Below, one piece after another: positions 42,189 through 51,361 of a stretch of 58,660 nucleotides of DNA. Position numbers and translations under genes: made by a program. The notes beneath the pieces were generated by a model that was given only the letters and a program-made list of their open reading frames with translations, was not told the origin of the DNA and made no database searches. The stretch spans positions 1 through 58,660 of the forward strand of contig CAYJKL010000005.1 of the NCBI GenBank assembly GCA_964370755.1. The letters are read 5' to 3'. This DNA comes from CAKOSP01 sp964370755 (GTDB taxonomy: Bacteria; Bacillota_I; Bacilli_A; RF39; UBA660). The stretch's first letter is position 1. Every line of letters begins with the position of its first letter.

Positions 42189-43323
42189 ATCCGTCTCCTG
42201 TAGTAACTTTCCTTAAGTTGATTTTGCTTGGGCACATATATGAACAAAGCCCACAATCTAAACAGTTTATTTTTGTGTTATTTAAGTATGCTATATTTGG
42301 CACTTTTTTTAAAGGACATACTATGTGGCATTTCCCGCAGTTAATGCATTCTTTTTCTGCTGTTTTTACTTTTTTAGTAACTATTAAAGAATTAAAGTCG
42401 TTATTTATAATTTCTTTTCCAGGATTTATTTTGATACCTTTCATTAATCCATTTTTGATATATAAATTATCACTTTCATTTTTGATGAATTTATTTATTA
42501 GTTCTGCTACTACGGTATATTTTTTTAAGTTTATAACTTCTGCCTTATTTTCATTTAGATTAATTATAGTAAGATATTTTTCTGTTTTTGGATAACCAAA
42601 TTTAATATAATTTCTAAGTTCGAGGATTTCGCTTGGTTTTAAAATAATTGTTTCTGTTTCCTCTAGTTTTAGTTTTTCAAGCAGGAATTTATCATGACCA
42701 AGTAAATATAGATTATCTAATATTAATACACTTATTCCTGGAAATGAACCTATTGTATTTAGATATTTATCTATGTTTTCTTGTTCACTATTTTTAAGAA
42801 CAATATAGTTGTTTTTTACTTCGTATATACTATTTAATAGTTCAATAGTTTCGAAAATTAAATCACTGTTTTCTTTTAATAAAAAACTTTCGGTGTAACA
42901 AAATGGTTCATCCTCTATACCGTTTATTACAATATTTTTTGCATTTTTATGTATTAATTTTTTATATAAAAAATCCTTTTTTATCAACTTTAGAAATTCT
43001 TCGACTGTTTTAGGTTTTTTTATCTTGTATTTTACATCATTTTCTTTGTAATCATTATTTATTAGTATTCCGTTTTGTTTTTTATTATTTATGCTAATTT
43101 CAATCATTTGTTTAACAGTTCCGCTGATGCTTGCTGTATAATCTATTTCATCTGTTTCCAGAATTACTCTATTTTTAAGTATTTCTTTATCTTCCCAAAA
43201 TGATGTATCATCAAATGGAATGCATATAAAGTGAGGGTCTAAAAAGTTTTTGATTTTTTTACTAACTTTAATTTTTTGTTCAGTATGTAATTTATATAAT
43301 TTACGCATTTGTTTACTCCTCAT
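42181..43323 (-). CDS. RnfC-like iron-sulfur protein, truncated core
   Basis: 380 residues. The N-terminal barrel-sandwich domain ends in TASISGTVKQM, and INGIEDEPFCYTESFLL corresponds to the family's NgaECEPyl segment. Two 4Fe-4S clusters are near the C-terminus (CINCGKCHIVCP and CLDCGLCSYMCP). The Gly-rich GLGGAGFPT loop that binds flavin/NADH in RnfC is not present in its expected place, and the protein is shorter than usual RnfC. It may pass electrons but probably does not oxidise NADH in the standard way (inference). First gene of a coupled three-gene unit. Confidence 0.75.
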   Translation of the reverse strand: MRSKQMRKLYKLHTEQKIKVSKKIKNFLDPHFICIPFDDTSFWEDKEILKNRVILETDEIDYTASISGTVKQMIEISINNKKQNGILINNDYKENDVKYKIKKPKTVEEFLKLIKKDFLYKKLIHKNAKNIVINGIEDEPFCYTESFLLKENSDLIFETIELLNSIYEVKNNYIVLKNSEQENIDKYLNTIGSFPGISVLILDNLYLLGHDKFLLEKLKLEETETIILKPSEILELRNYIKFGYPKTEKYLTIINLNENKAEVINLKKYTVVAELINKFIKNESDNLYIKNGLMKGIKINPGKEIINNDFNSLIVTKKVKTAEKECINCGKCHIVCPLKKVPNIAYLNNTKINCLDCGLCSYMCPSKINLRKVTTGDGYE

Positions 43324-43349
43324 TTAAATTATACACTAAATTTTGCAAA

Positions 43350-43373
43350 CAAAAAAGACTTTTAGTCTCTTTT
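43350..43373 (-). terminator. Terminator of uvrC
   Basis: On the minus strand AAGAGACT, three-base loop, AGTCTTTT with T-run; it overlaps the uvrC stop and separates uvrC from the rnf-like unit. Confidence 0.8.
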
Positions 43374-45128
43374 GTTCCATTCATTTAAAAATTGTTTAAG
43401 TTTTTCTGCAGTTTGTTTAGGTATTATACTTTCTAATTCTGTAATTGATGCTTCACTCATTTTTTTTACACTACCATATTTTTTTATTAATTCTTTTTTT
43501 CTTATGTTCCCTATACCTTCAACGTTATCTAAAACACTACTGATTGAACCTTTACTTCTGATTTGTTTATGATAATTTATTGTGTATCTATGAACTTCAT
43601 CTTGAATTTTTGTTAAATATAAGAATACATTATGATCTTTAGATAAATCAATTTCTTCGTATGTATCACCATCTATTAATGATTTAGTACTGTGTTTATC
43701 ATCTTTTTTTAATCCTACAATTTTTATATTTAGCTTTAAATTATTTATCACTTCTTTTGCAGCGTTTATTTGATTAACTCCCCCATCTACTATTATTATG
43801 CTTGGAAGCTCTGTATTCTCTTCGATTGCTCTTTTATATCTTCTGAAAACTACTTCTTTCATTGTGTTGTAATCATCATTTTTATTTAGACTTATTTTAT
43901 ATTTTCTGTACTCGTTTTTAAATGGTTTACCATTGATGAAGACTACCATACCACTTACTGAGAATGAACCGAATAAATTTGAGTTATCAAATGCGTCTAT
44001 TCTGTGAATATTCATTTTTAGTAATTCACCTAATCTTTTGTTGGCTCCCATCGTTTTTTCTTCTTTTCTATTTATCAATTCAATTTCGTTTTCAAGAGTG
44101 ATTTTTGCATTAGTATATGCCATATCTATTAATTTTCTTTTTTTGCCTCGTTCTGGCACTATAAATTTTGTGTCTAAAATTTCACTAAGTATTTCGTTAC
44201 TTATATCTTCAGGTACTAGTATTTCTTTAGGTACTTCGTGATTTTCATAAAACGATAAAATATAACTTGAAATTTCATCTTTAATATCACTTATAATATA
44301 AAGTACGTTTGATGTTGACCCTACAATTTTACCACTTCTAATGAAGAGTATTTGTACACTTAAAAGACCTTTGTTTGTGTAGTAACTTATTATGTCTCTA
44401 TTTATGTAATCATTAAGTTCTACTTGCTGTTTAGCCATTACTATTTCGATGTATTTAAGTTCATTTTTTAAATCTAGAGCAACTTCAAAGTTTAATTGTT
44501 TGCTGTAATAATCTATTCTTTGAGTTATCTTATTTTTGATTACTTCGTCATTTCCTCTTAAAAATGATAATATTTCATTTTCCATTTGGTTTAATTTATC
44601 TATATCTAGATTTTTAGAACAATATCCTAGACACTCCTCTATATGATAGTATAAACATATATCTTTAGGCATGTGTTCGCACTTTTTAAGTGGATAAATT
44701 CTGTTTAGTAGATTCACAATTCTTCTTGCTGCATATGCATTCGGGTATGGACCGAATATGTTTTTTTTATCTCTTTTCTTTATTTGTAAATACCTTGCTA
44801 CTTTTATCATTGGATATGGTTTGCTTATATATTCAATATATGGGTAACTTTTATCATCTTTTAAAAGAATGTTGTATTTTGGATTGTATTTTTTTATTAA
44901 ATTTAATTCAAGAATAAAAGCTTCAAGTTCACTTGAAGTTGTAATAAAAGTAAAATCAGTTATTTCATTTACTAACATCGCAGTTTTACCTGTTACTGTT
45001 CCTTTAAAGTATGACTTTACTCTTTTCTTTAAGTTTTTAGCTTTTCCTACGTATATTACCACACCATCTTTATCGAGCATTTGGTATGAACCTGGAAGAT
45101 CAGGAATTAAATTTAACTTTTCATTCAT
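43362..45128 (-). CDS. uvrC: Excinuclease ABC subunit C
   Basis: 588 residues: GIY-YIG nuclease domain (LPGSYQMLDKDGVVIYVGKA), UvrB-binding UVR region (~195-230), RNase H-like second nuclease (IDAFDNSNLFGSFSVSGMVV, IIVDGGVNQINAA) and C-terminal HhH (LDNVEGIGNIRKKELIKKYG). It makes both incisions in nucleotide excision repair. I start at ATG 45128 because it matches family N-termini; no Shine-Dalgarno is visible, and a TATTAT lies seven bases upstream. The neighbourhood (trxA, cvpA, rnhC) matches Bacillus. Confidence 0.95.
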   Translation of the reverse strand: MNEKLNLIPDLPGSYQMLDKDGVVIYVGKAKNLKKRVKSYFKGTVTGKTAMLVNEITDFTFITTSSELEAFILELNLIKKYNPKYNILLKDDKSYPYIEYISKPYPMIKVARYLQIKKRDKKNIFGPYPNAYAARRIVNLLNRIYPLKKCEHMPKDICLYYHIEECLGYCSKNLDIDKLNQMENEILSFLRGNDEVIKNKITQRIDYYSKQLNFEVALDLKNELKYIEIVMAKQQVELNDYINRDIISYYTNKGLLSVQILFIRSGKIVGSTSNVLYIISDIKDEISSYILSFYENHEVPKEILVPEDISNEILSEILDTKFIVPERGKKRKLIDMAYTNAKITLENEIELINRKEEKTMGANKRLGELLKMNIHRIDAFDNSNLFGSFSVSGMVVFINGKPFKNEYRKYKISLNKNDDYNTMKEVVFRRYKRAIEENTELPSIIIVDGGVNQINAAKEVINNLKLNIKIVGLKKDDKHSTKSLIDGDTYEEIDLSKDHNVFLYLTKIQDEVHRYTINYHKQIRSKGSISSVLDNVEGIGNIRKKELIKKYGSVKKMSEASITELESIIPKQTAEKLKQFLNEWNKRD

Positions 45129-45161
45129 AATATTATAATACCACATTTTGCGATTTTATTG

Positions 45162-45167
45162 TATAAT
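45162..45167 (+). promoter_or_regulatory. -10 element directly upstream of yigZ
   Basis: TATAAT followed by six bases and then the ATG at 45174, so the predicted transcript starts at the initiation codon. Together with the minus-strand element for uvrC this forms a compact divergent promoter region of about 45 bases. Confidence 0.55.
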
Positions 45168-45173
45168 AACAAT

Positions 45174-45533
45174 ATGAAATTAATTAATACATTTAACTTA
45201 GAAGTTAAGAAATCTAAATTTATTGCTTTGTATTATGAAGTAAATGACGAAAGTGAGGTTACTGATGTTTTGGTTGCTTTAAAAAAAGAACATAAAAAAG
45301 CAGCTCATTTTCCATATGCTTATAAAATAGATAATAAAATCAGAAGAACTGATGATGGTGAACCTCGTAATACTGCTGGTGTTCAAATTTATAATGTAAT
45401 TGAGAGAAATAACTTAAATAATATTTTAATCGTTGTAGTTAGATACTTCGGCGGAACACTTCTTGGATCAAGTAATTTACTTCGCACTTTTAGTAAATGC
45501 GCTAACGAAGTAATTAAGCAAATAAAAAAATGA
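45174..45533 (+). CDS. yigZ: YigZ/IMPACT N-terminal family protein
   Basis: 119 residues with the UPF0029 signature KKSKFIALYYEV, HFPYAYKI, RTDDGEPRNTAGVQIYNVIE and VRYFGGTLLGSSNLLRTFS. Only the N-terminal domain is present; many YigZ proteins have ~200 residues with a second small domain, so this is a short form. It is thought to act in translation stress, but its role in bacteria is unclear. It stops with TGA, showing that TGA is not read as Trp. No ribosome-binding site: possibly leaderless. Confidence 0.88.
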   Translation: MKLINTFNLEVKKSKFIALYYEVNDESEVTDVLVALKKEHKKAAHFPYAYKIDNKIRRTDDGEPRNTAGVQIYNVIERNNLNNILIVVVRYFGGTLLGSSNLLRTFSKCANEVIKQIKK

Positions 45534-45552
45534 TTAGTTAATTAATCATTTT
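45527..45552. terminator. Bidirectional terminator between yigZ and trxA
   Basis: AAAATGATTA and TAATCATTTT flank a six-base loop and include the two stop codons of the converging genes. Confidence 0.7.
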
Positions 45553-45825
45553 CAATATTTCTTCTTTATTTTTAAAGCCAATTGCTTTATTTTTTTCTGT
45601 ACCATTTTCAAAGTATATTAAAGTTGGTATACTCATAACTCCAAATTTTTGTGATAGTTCACCGAACTCGTCTACATTTACTTTTAACACTTCTACTTCC
45701 GTAATTGTTTCAAGTATTGGACTAATCATTTTACAAGGACCACACCAGTCTGCATAAAAGTCTACTAAGACTTTTTTATCTTTGATAATATCCTCGAATT
45801 TGTCTTCCTTTTTTAAATAATTCAT
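45538..45825 (-). CDS. trxA: Thioredoxin
   Basis: 95 residues with the active site YADWCGPCKMISP and the cis-Pro region MSIPTLIYFENG, but slightly shorter than typical thioredoxin (~105), mostly at the start. It reduces protein disulfides. It lies 12 bases downstream of cvpA on the same strand, as in the Bacillus cvpA-...-trxA-uvrC neighbourhood; AGGAGG precedes its ATG. Confidence 0.94.
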   Translation of the reverse strand: MNYLKKEDKFEDIIKDKKVLVDFYADWCGPCKMISPILETITEVEVLKVNVDEFGELSQKFGVMSIPTLIYFENGTEKNKAIGFKNKEEILKMIN

Positions 45826-45837
45826 TTTTCCTCCTAT

Positions 45838-46533
45838 TTAATTAAATGACGCTCCTGATAAATTTATTTTTTCTTCTTCAATTAATTTTTCTACTTCATC
45901 AGCAGTTATTATTCCGTATTTTATAAGTGCATTTATTACATCTATATGAAAAGTATCTTTATCATCAGTTTTTTCATATTCTGTAATTGCATCACTTATA
46001 TCTTGAGTTGCATTTGTAGAATTTGCTAATACTTGTCTTATTATTGGTGTTCTTGAAAGTACTCTGCTTGCGTATAAACTATCGTCCACATATTCTTGTA
46101 GATGTGGTACTCCTGACATTGTAAATATAATTACAAAAGATACTGCTACTCCTTCAATCAAGCCGACTATTGCTCCTAATATCTTATCTGGTAAATATAG
46201 TATAACAGTCATTTTTAGTAGTTTATCGAATACTCCAGCTACGCTTATTAAAATACTAAGTATACTGTACAGCATTATAAATACAAAAATAAATGATACT
46301 GCATGATAGAATAGTATATTAATTCCCTGAATCCCTTCAAATATACCTGCAAAATTAAAGAATGGCATTACTCCTATCAAAAAATTTGCAAGCGGGGTCT
46401 TTAATTGATACGCTAATATACCTACTACTATTAATACAATTAGTTTAACAGTAGATTTTATTACTCCATTTTTCCAACCTAAAAGTGCGGATACTATAAT
46501 AATTGCGAACATACCTAAATCAACATAATTCAT
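45838..46533 (-). CDS. cvpA: CvpA-family membrane protein
   Basis: 231 residues with four membrane helices; the start VDLGMFAIIIVSALLGWKNG and the segment PDKILGAIVGLIEGVAVSF are typical of CvpA. The C-terminal ~60 residues are acidic and cytoplasmic or extracellular. The family is linked to envelope integrity and colicin V export. It is divergent from rnhC and upstream of trxA, matching Bacillus. Confidence 0.85.
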   Translation of the reverse strand: MNYVDLGMFAIIIVSALLGWKNGVIKSTVKLIVLIVVGILAYQLKTPLANFLIGVMPFFNFAGIFEGIQGINILFYHAVSFIFVFIMLYSILSILISVAGVFDKLLKMTVILYLPDKILGAIVGLIEGVAVSFVIIFTMSGVPHLQEYVDDSLYASRVLSRTPIIRQVLANSTNATQDISDAITEYEKTDDKDTFHIDVINALIKYGIITADEVEKLIEEEKINLSGASFN

Positions 46534-46619
46534 TTCTAACCTCTTTCCTATTATAATTATATAACAAAAAAAATGAAAAATAAAGAAAATTGTGTTAAAA
46601 TATTAACAGGTGAAGAAAA

Positions 46620-47591
46620 ATGAAAGAAAAAACAAAGGTTATTGTATTTAAGCCAAGCGAAAATGTTAAAAAGAAAATGGTTGAATATTATTCTGATTTA
46701 AAAAAGGATAAAACTCCTCCTTATGCTATACTTCAAGCTATGGATGCCGATACTACTGTTACAATGTATGAAAGTGGAAAAGTTATGTTCCAGGGTGCAT
46801 TTGCTGACAATGATTTTGCATTATGGGCATCACTTGAAAAACGTCATAATGATAGAGATGTTGAGAAGGAACTAAAAAACAAGAAAGATTCTAAAGATAA
46901 AAAAGAAAAGAAGAAAACTGATGATGCTTTTGACAATTTATACCTTAAAACTATTTCTACATTAGGTTCTGATGAAGTTGGAACTGGGGATTATTTTGGT
47001 CCAATAATTGTTTCTGCTGCTTATGTAAGTAGAGAAAATATTTCTTTTTTAAAAGAACTTAATGTTGGAGACTCTAAAAAAACAACTGATGATCGTATTA
47101 AAGAAATTGCGCCAATTCTAATGAAAAAAATTCCATACACTACTCTTTGTTTAGATAATAAAGATTATAATAAAATACAGGATCCGAATATGAATAAAAT
47201 AAAAGCAATATTACATAATAAAGTTTTATGCAGTATGCTAGAAAAATTAGAAGAAAATCCAGAGAAGATCGTAGTTGATCAATTTGTTAACGAGAAGAAG
47301 TATTATGAGTATATTACTGATGCTCCAAAAATTGCTAGAAATATTTTATTTTTAACAAAAGCTGAGGATCAAGTTTTATCTGTTGCTGCAGCTTCTATTA
47401 TTAGTAGATATTTATTTTTAAGTAAAATGGATACGCTTGGAAATGAAATTGGTAAAGTAATTCCTCTTGGTGCTGGAACTGGTGTTGATGAATTTGCTAA
47501 AAATTTAGTTGATGAGCAAGGCACTGATATATTAAATGATTATACTAAAAGAAATTTTAAAAATACAGAAAAAATCTTGATTAATAAATAA
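46620..47591 (+). CDS. rnhC: Ribonuclease HIII
   Basis: 323 residues. An N-terminal TBP-like domain (~1-85) with 'TVTMYESGKVMFQG', a Lys/Glu linker, then the catalytic RNase H2-like domain with STLGSDEVGTGDYFGPIIVS, VGDSKKTTDDRI and AAASIISRYLFL. RNase HIII cleaves RNA in RNA-DNA hybrids. Divergent from cvpA as in Bacillus. Convergent with holA through a shared hairpin. Confidence 0.95.
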   Translation: MKEKTKVIVFKPSENVKKKMVEYYSDLKKDKTPPYAILQAMDADTTVTMYESGKVMFQGAFADNDFALWASLEKRHNDRDVEKELKNKKDSKDKKEKKKTDDAFDNLYLKTISTLGSDEVGTGDYFGPIIVSAAYVSRENISFLKELNVGDSKKTTDDRIKEIAPILMKKIPYTTLCLDNKDYNKIQDPNMNKIKAILHNKVLCSMLEKLEENPEKIVVDQFVNEKKYYEYITDAPKIARNILFLTKAEDQVLSVAAASIISRYLFLSKMDTLGNEIGKVIPLGAGTGVDEFAKNLVDEQGTDILNDYTKRNFKNTEKILINK

Positions 47592-47604
47592 CCAAGATTT
47601 TTTT
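47570..47604. terminator. Bidirectional terminator between rnhC and holA
   Basis: AAAATCTTG (47571-47579) pairs with CAAGATTTT (47593-47601), with A- and T-runs outside on both strands. Confidence 0.8.
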
Positions 47605-48535
47605 ATGCGATGATTTCTAACAGCAAATTGTGAAGAGCGTTATTTTTATCTATTTTACCTGATTTAATTTTTACATCATATTCAGAAATTGATTTAATAT
47701 ATGATAATAACTCTTTTGCTGTGAAATTTAGACTTTCATCATATATTTTTTTCATCTGCCAATCTTGTAGCCCTACTATTTTACATATTTCTATGTTACT
47801 TTTTCTTTGTTCTAACAGTTTTTTAACAAGGAACATTAACTTAAATTCTCTATATAGCATTGCAAATAATGCTATTGAATCTACTTTATATATTTTAAGG
47901 TCATCCCAAATTTTATAAATATCATTTACTTTTTTATTTACGACTGCATTTACGAAATGAAAACTGTTGTCATCGTATGGTTTACTTATTATATTTTTGG
48001 CATCCTCCATACTAATAAAACAAGGTTCGTCATAAAACATAAATAATTTATCTAACTCATTAAATATTAAGTCGATATTAAGTGCGTATAGACTTACTAG
48101 ATACTTTGATAAACTAGCGTCGCATTTAAATTTATTAGTTATTATATAATCATTAATTAAGTTATAGATATTTTTGTAGTCAATTTCTAGTGAAATAAAG
48201 TTATGTTTTTCTTTTATTATCTTTACAGATTTTTTTCTTGAATCCACACTATCATTTATGAAAATTAAATTTGCTGTATCAATTGGGTTATTTAAATATT
48301 TTATGATTCTTTCGTCGTTATCTTCTTTTTTGGCTTTTGAACCTAGAAATGCAGCATTATAAACAATAATACTCTTTTTTTCGTTGTCAAAAGAAAAATA
48401 TGATAGTTCTTCAAATAAATTATCTATGCTTGTTTCTGCTAAATTTATCGTAACTACGTAATTATTTTCTGTTATTTTTTTTATTTCATTTTTTGTTAGC
48501 CTTGAAGAAGGACTAGTAATTAGATATACACTCAT
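47603..48535 (-). CDS. holA: DNA polymerase III delta subunit
   Basis: 310 residues with the clamp-loader delta pattern: N-terminal P-loop-less AAA+ domain (YLITSPSS...), 'FVNAVVNKKVNDIYKIWDDL' and 'LFAMLYREFKLMFLVKKLLE', and the C-terminal collar helices. It opens the sliding clamp. In Bacillus yqeN(holA) follows comEC, the same order as here. It starts about 100 bases after comEC, with a terminator between. Confidence 0.88.
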   Translation of the reverse strand: MSVYLITSPSSRLTKNEIKKITENNYVVTINLAETSIDNLFEELSYFSFDNEKKSIIVYNAAFLGSKAKKEDNDERIIKYLNNPIDTANLIFINDSVDSRKKSVKIIKEKHNFISLEIDYKNIYNLINDYIITNKFKCDASLSKYLVSLYALNIDLIFNELDKLFMFYDEPCFISMEDAKNIISKPYDDNSFHFVNAVVNKKVNDIYKIWDDLKIYKVDSIALFAMLYREFKLMFLVKKLLEQRKSNIEICKIVGLQDWQMKKIYDESLNFTAKELLSYIKSISEYDVKIKSGKIDKNNALHNLLLEIIA

Positions 48536-48566
48536 AATTTCCTCTTAAATTTATTATATAATAAAA

Positions 48567-48593
48567 AACAAAAAAGAGCAAAACATTTTGCCC
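48567..48593 (-). terminator. Terminator of comEC
   Basis: On the minus strand GGGCAAAA, two-base spacer, TTTTGCTC, then TTTTTT, 41 bases after the comEC stop. Confidence 0.8.
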
Positions 48594-48633
48594 CTCATCT
48601 ATATCAACACTAAATATATAGTGATATTATATT

Positions 48634-50655
48634 TTATGGTTCAAATGTCAAAATGTTATACATATTTTTTGAAATTTTAATAAAAATCGTTCCATTTTCG
48701 TTAGTTTGATAATTTTCTACAGAATATTCATTTATTATTTCTACTACTTCGTCATGAGGATGGCCATATAAATTGTTTCTACCTACAGATATAATTGTAT
48801 TATATGGATTTATATTTTCTAATATTTCTGTTGTTGTATTGTTTTTTGAACCGTGGTGACTAATTTTAACAAAGTCACTTTCTATATTGTTTTCCTCTAT
48901 TATTCTCATTGTGTTTTCTATTGAGATATCTCCTAAAAATAAAAACTTTACCCCATATATATCAAATTGATATACTAAACTAGATGAATTTTCGTCATCA
49001 GATTCTTCAACATAGATATTGTAGTTTTCGCTTTGAAAATATCTCATGTTAATGTTATCGTTTGTTGTGTTTAACTTTTCTATAAGAAGCATTTCATTTT
49101 CATTTATTATATTATTATTTATAATTAATTCTTTAAAATTTAATTTTTTTGAAAGTTCTATTGCGTTTCCTAAATGGTCATAATCTCCATGAGTTATAAT
49201 TAATTTATCAACATTTTTTATATTTATACTGTATAAGAATTTATATATATTCCCCGCTGAGCTATAATTTAGATTCCCTCCTGTATCAATCATTATTACT
49301 TCCTTTTGATATGGACTTACTAATACTGCACAGTCTCCTTGGCCTATATCTAAATAATATATTTCATAACTACTATCTATAGTATAAGATAGTTTATTTA
49401 TTATAATTACTAAAATACTCACTAATAAAAAGTTAAGTTTCTTTTTTAACGCTAGTAGTAAGAATACATAATATATTAACACTGTTATAGCGTTTAGTTT
49501 AGGTATTACAACAAAAAATGACAAGTAATTATAAAATATTTGATTAATATTAAATATAATATCAGTACTTATAAATAAAATATTATCTAGAAATGGAAAT
49601 ATAATAGTCATTAGAACCATAGGATATAATATAAACGTAATAATTGGAATAAATATTACATTTGCCAATATGGATAGAACATTTATTTCATAATTTATGT
49701 TTGCTGTAATTGGTAGTGCTGCTAAGAATGAGAGAATTGATATATATAATAATGCCTTAAAATATGATGTTTTTTTTAATTTTGCTAATATAATAAAACT
49801 TGTGATTATAAATGAATAAAGAAATCCTGTGTCAAAAATAATGTATGGATTTTGAATTATTACTATAAATAGAACGATAATTAGAATTTTTATATTTGGG
49901 ATTATAATATTATTCATTTTTAAAATTTTATTTATACAATAAAATAGTATACATTTTACAACTGATATAGAAAACCCACATAATAGTGCATAGAAAAATA
50001 AAAATATCATAATTATTATGAACGCTTTAGTTTTATTTATCAACTTTAAAAGTTTAGTTAATATTAGAATAAATAATCCCGTGTGTAGACCTGAAATTGC
50101 TAATAGATGAGCTGTGCCATTTCCTACAAAATATGTATATTGTTCATCTAAGTTATTTTTTTTACCTAATAAAAATAGTCTCAAGATTTCGGCACTTTTG
50201 TAGGATTGTATTTTTTGGTCTACTATATTACGTATTGAATCAAAAACATTACTATTTTCTTCTATTAATGATAGATTTTTAATGTTGAATGTGTAGTATA
50301 TTTGGTTTCTTTGTAAATATTCTTTGTAGTTAAACATGTTTGGTATAGTATTATTGTTTATCTCTTTTATTTCTCCTTGAATATTTATTTTATTACCGTA
50401 TTTAATAATATCTTTATACTTACTTGCGCAGTCTATGCAGTTCGCTATTATTTTTTCAGGTGTTTTTATGTATACTTTTAAGTCGTTTTCTGTAATTTCG
50501 TAGTCATATATAGTCCCGCTTATATGATTTTCTGTTTTTGTGAATGATGAGTGTTGATTTTTTAAACTGAAAAAAGTTATTGAGTATATTAATATAATTA
50601 TTAGAAGTAGTGCATAAAGGAAGTTAGAGTGTAATATTATCTTTAATTGATTCAT
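48634..50655 (-). CDS. comEC: ComEC DNA-uptake channel
   Basis: 673 residues. N-terminal OB-like extracytoplasmic domain, competence domain with many helices (GTAHLLAISGLHTGLFILIL), and C-terminal metallo-beta-lactamase-like domain (YYLDIGQGDCAVLV, DTGGNLNY, ITHGDYDHLGNA, KISHHGSKNNT) with metal-binding His/Asp intact. It transports single-stranded DNA across the membrane. Its start overlaps comEA by 32 bases. Confidence 0.94.
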   Translation of the reverse strand: MNQLKIILHSNFLYALLLIIILIYSITFFSLKNQHSSFTKTENHISGTIYDYEITENDLKVYIKTPEKIIANCIDCASKYKDIIKYGNKINIQGEIKEINNNTIPNMFNYKEYLQRNQIYYTFNIKNLSLIEENSNVFDSIRNIVDQKIQSYKSAEILRLFLLGKKNNLDEQYTYFVGNGTAHLLAISGLHTGLFILILTKLLKLINKTKAFIIIMIFLFFYALLCGFSISVVKCILFYCINKILKMNNIIIPNIKILIIVLFIVIIQNPYIIFDTGFLYSFIITSFIILAKLKKTSYFKALLYISILSFLAALPITANINYEINVLSILANVIFIPIITFILYPMVLMTIIFPFLDNILFISTDIIFNINQIFYNYLSFFVVIPKLNAITVLIYYVFLLLALKKKLNFLLVSILVIIINKLSYTIDSSYEIYYLDIGQGDCAVLVSPYQKEVIMIDTGGNLNYSSAGNIYKFLYSINIKNVDKLIITHGDYDHLGNAIELSKKLNFKELIINNNIINENEMLLIEKLNTTNDNINMRYFQSENYNIYVEESDDENSSSLVYQFDIYGVKFLFLGDISIENTMRIIEENNIESDFVKISHHGSKNNTTTEILENINPYNTIISVGRNNLYGHPHDEVVEIINEYSVENYQTNENGTIFIKISKNMYNILTFEP

Positions 50656-51277
50656 ATGTTGAACTACCTATTCCGCTTACATTCATAATGTCTTCTAAGT
50701 TTGTAAAATTTCCGTTTATTTCTCTATACTTAATTATGGCATTTGCTTTTGACTCGCCTATTCCACTTAGTGTCATTAAAGCTTCTGCAGATGCTGTATT
50801 TATGTTTACTAAACCAGATTCTTTTGTTTCAACTTGTGTTTCTTCACTTATTATTGTTTCTCCAAGCGCTAAACTATTATCAATATATATTTCTTCTGAT
50901 TTTACTATGCTTTCTTCGCTCTTTATTTCTTCTTTATGATAAACATATATAACCATTCCATCACTTATTCTTTTACTAAGATTTATATTGTCTGTATTTG
51001 CATCTTCATCAAATCCGCCCGCAGTAGTTATTGCTGTGTTTATTGTGACTGCTGTTTCAAATTTATATACACCAGGATTTTTCACAGCGCCTTTTAGATC
51101 TATATAATATGTTTCTTCTATTTCCAGAGTACTAGTTTCTTTTTTTTCTATTATAGTTGATACAGTATTAGTTGTCGTATTGTTTAGTACGTTGTAAAAA
51201 ACTATACTTATTACTGTAATTATTAGGCAAACTGTTATAATTATTTGTCTGCGATTATGATATAAATATTTTTTCAT
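50624..51277 (-). CDS. comEA: ComEA DNA receptor
   Basis: 217 residues: N-terminal membrane anchor (~10-28), an SLBB-like domain (YYIDLKGAVKNPGVYKFE), a linker, and a C-terminal double helix-hairpin-helix (VNINTASAEALMTLSGIGES, IMNVSGIGSSTYESI). It binds incoming double-stranded DNA on the cell surface. Upstream of comEC, with comEB missing compared with Bacillus. Confidence 0.93.
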   Translation of the reverse strand: MKKYLYHNRRQIIITVCLIITVISIVFYNVLNNTTTNTVSTIIEKKETSTLEIEETYYIDLKGAVKNPGVYKFETAVTINTAITTAGGFDEDANTDNINLSKRISDGMVIYVYHKEEIKSEESIVKSEEIYIDNSLALGETIISEETQVETKESGLVNINTASAEALMTLSGIGESKANAIIKYREINGNFTNLEDIMNVSGIGSSTYESIKDNITL

Positions 51278-51332
51278 GAAAACCTCCTTTCATTAATATT
51301 TATACCTAAAGGTGCTTGATTTCCTTTTTTTT

Positions 51333-51361
51333 GCGCAAAAAAACGCATTTTACTGCGTTTT
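51333..51361 (-). terminator. Terminator of ftsW
   Basis: On the minus strand AAAACGCA, six-base loop, TGCGTTTT and T-run; the stem begins in the stop codon. Confidence 0.85.

Noticed and set aside
45531..45533. Mycoplasma-type genetic code (TGA as Trp)
   Set aside because: TGA ends yigZ at the expected point before a terminator, and Trp codons in conserved proteins are TGG.
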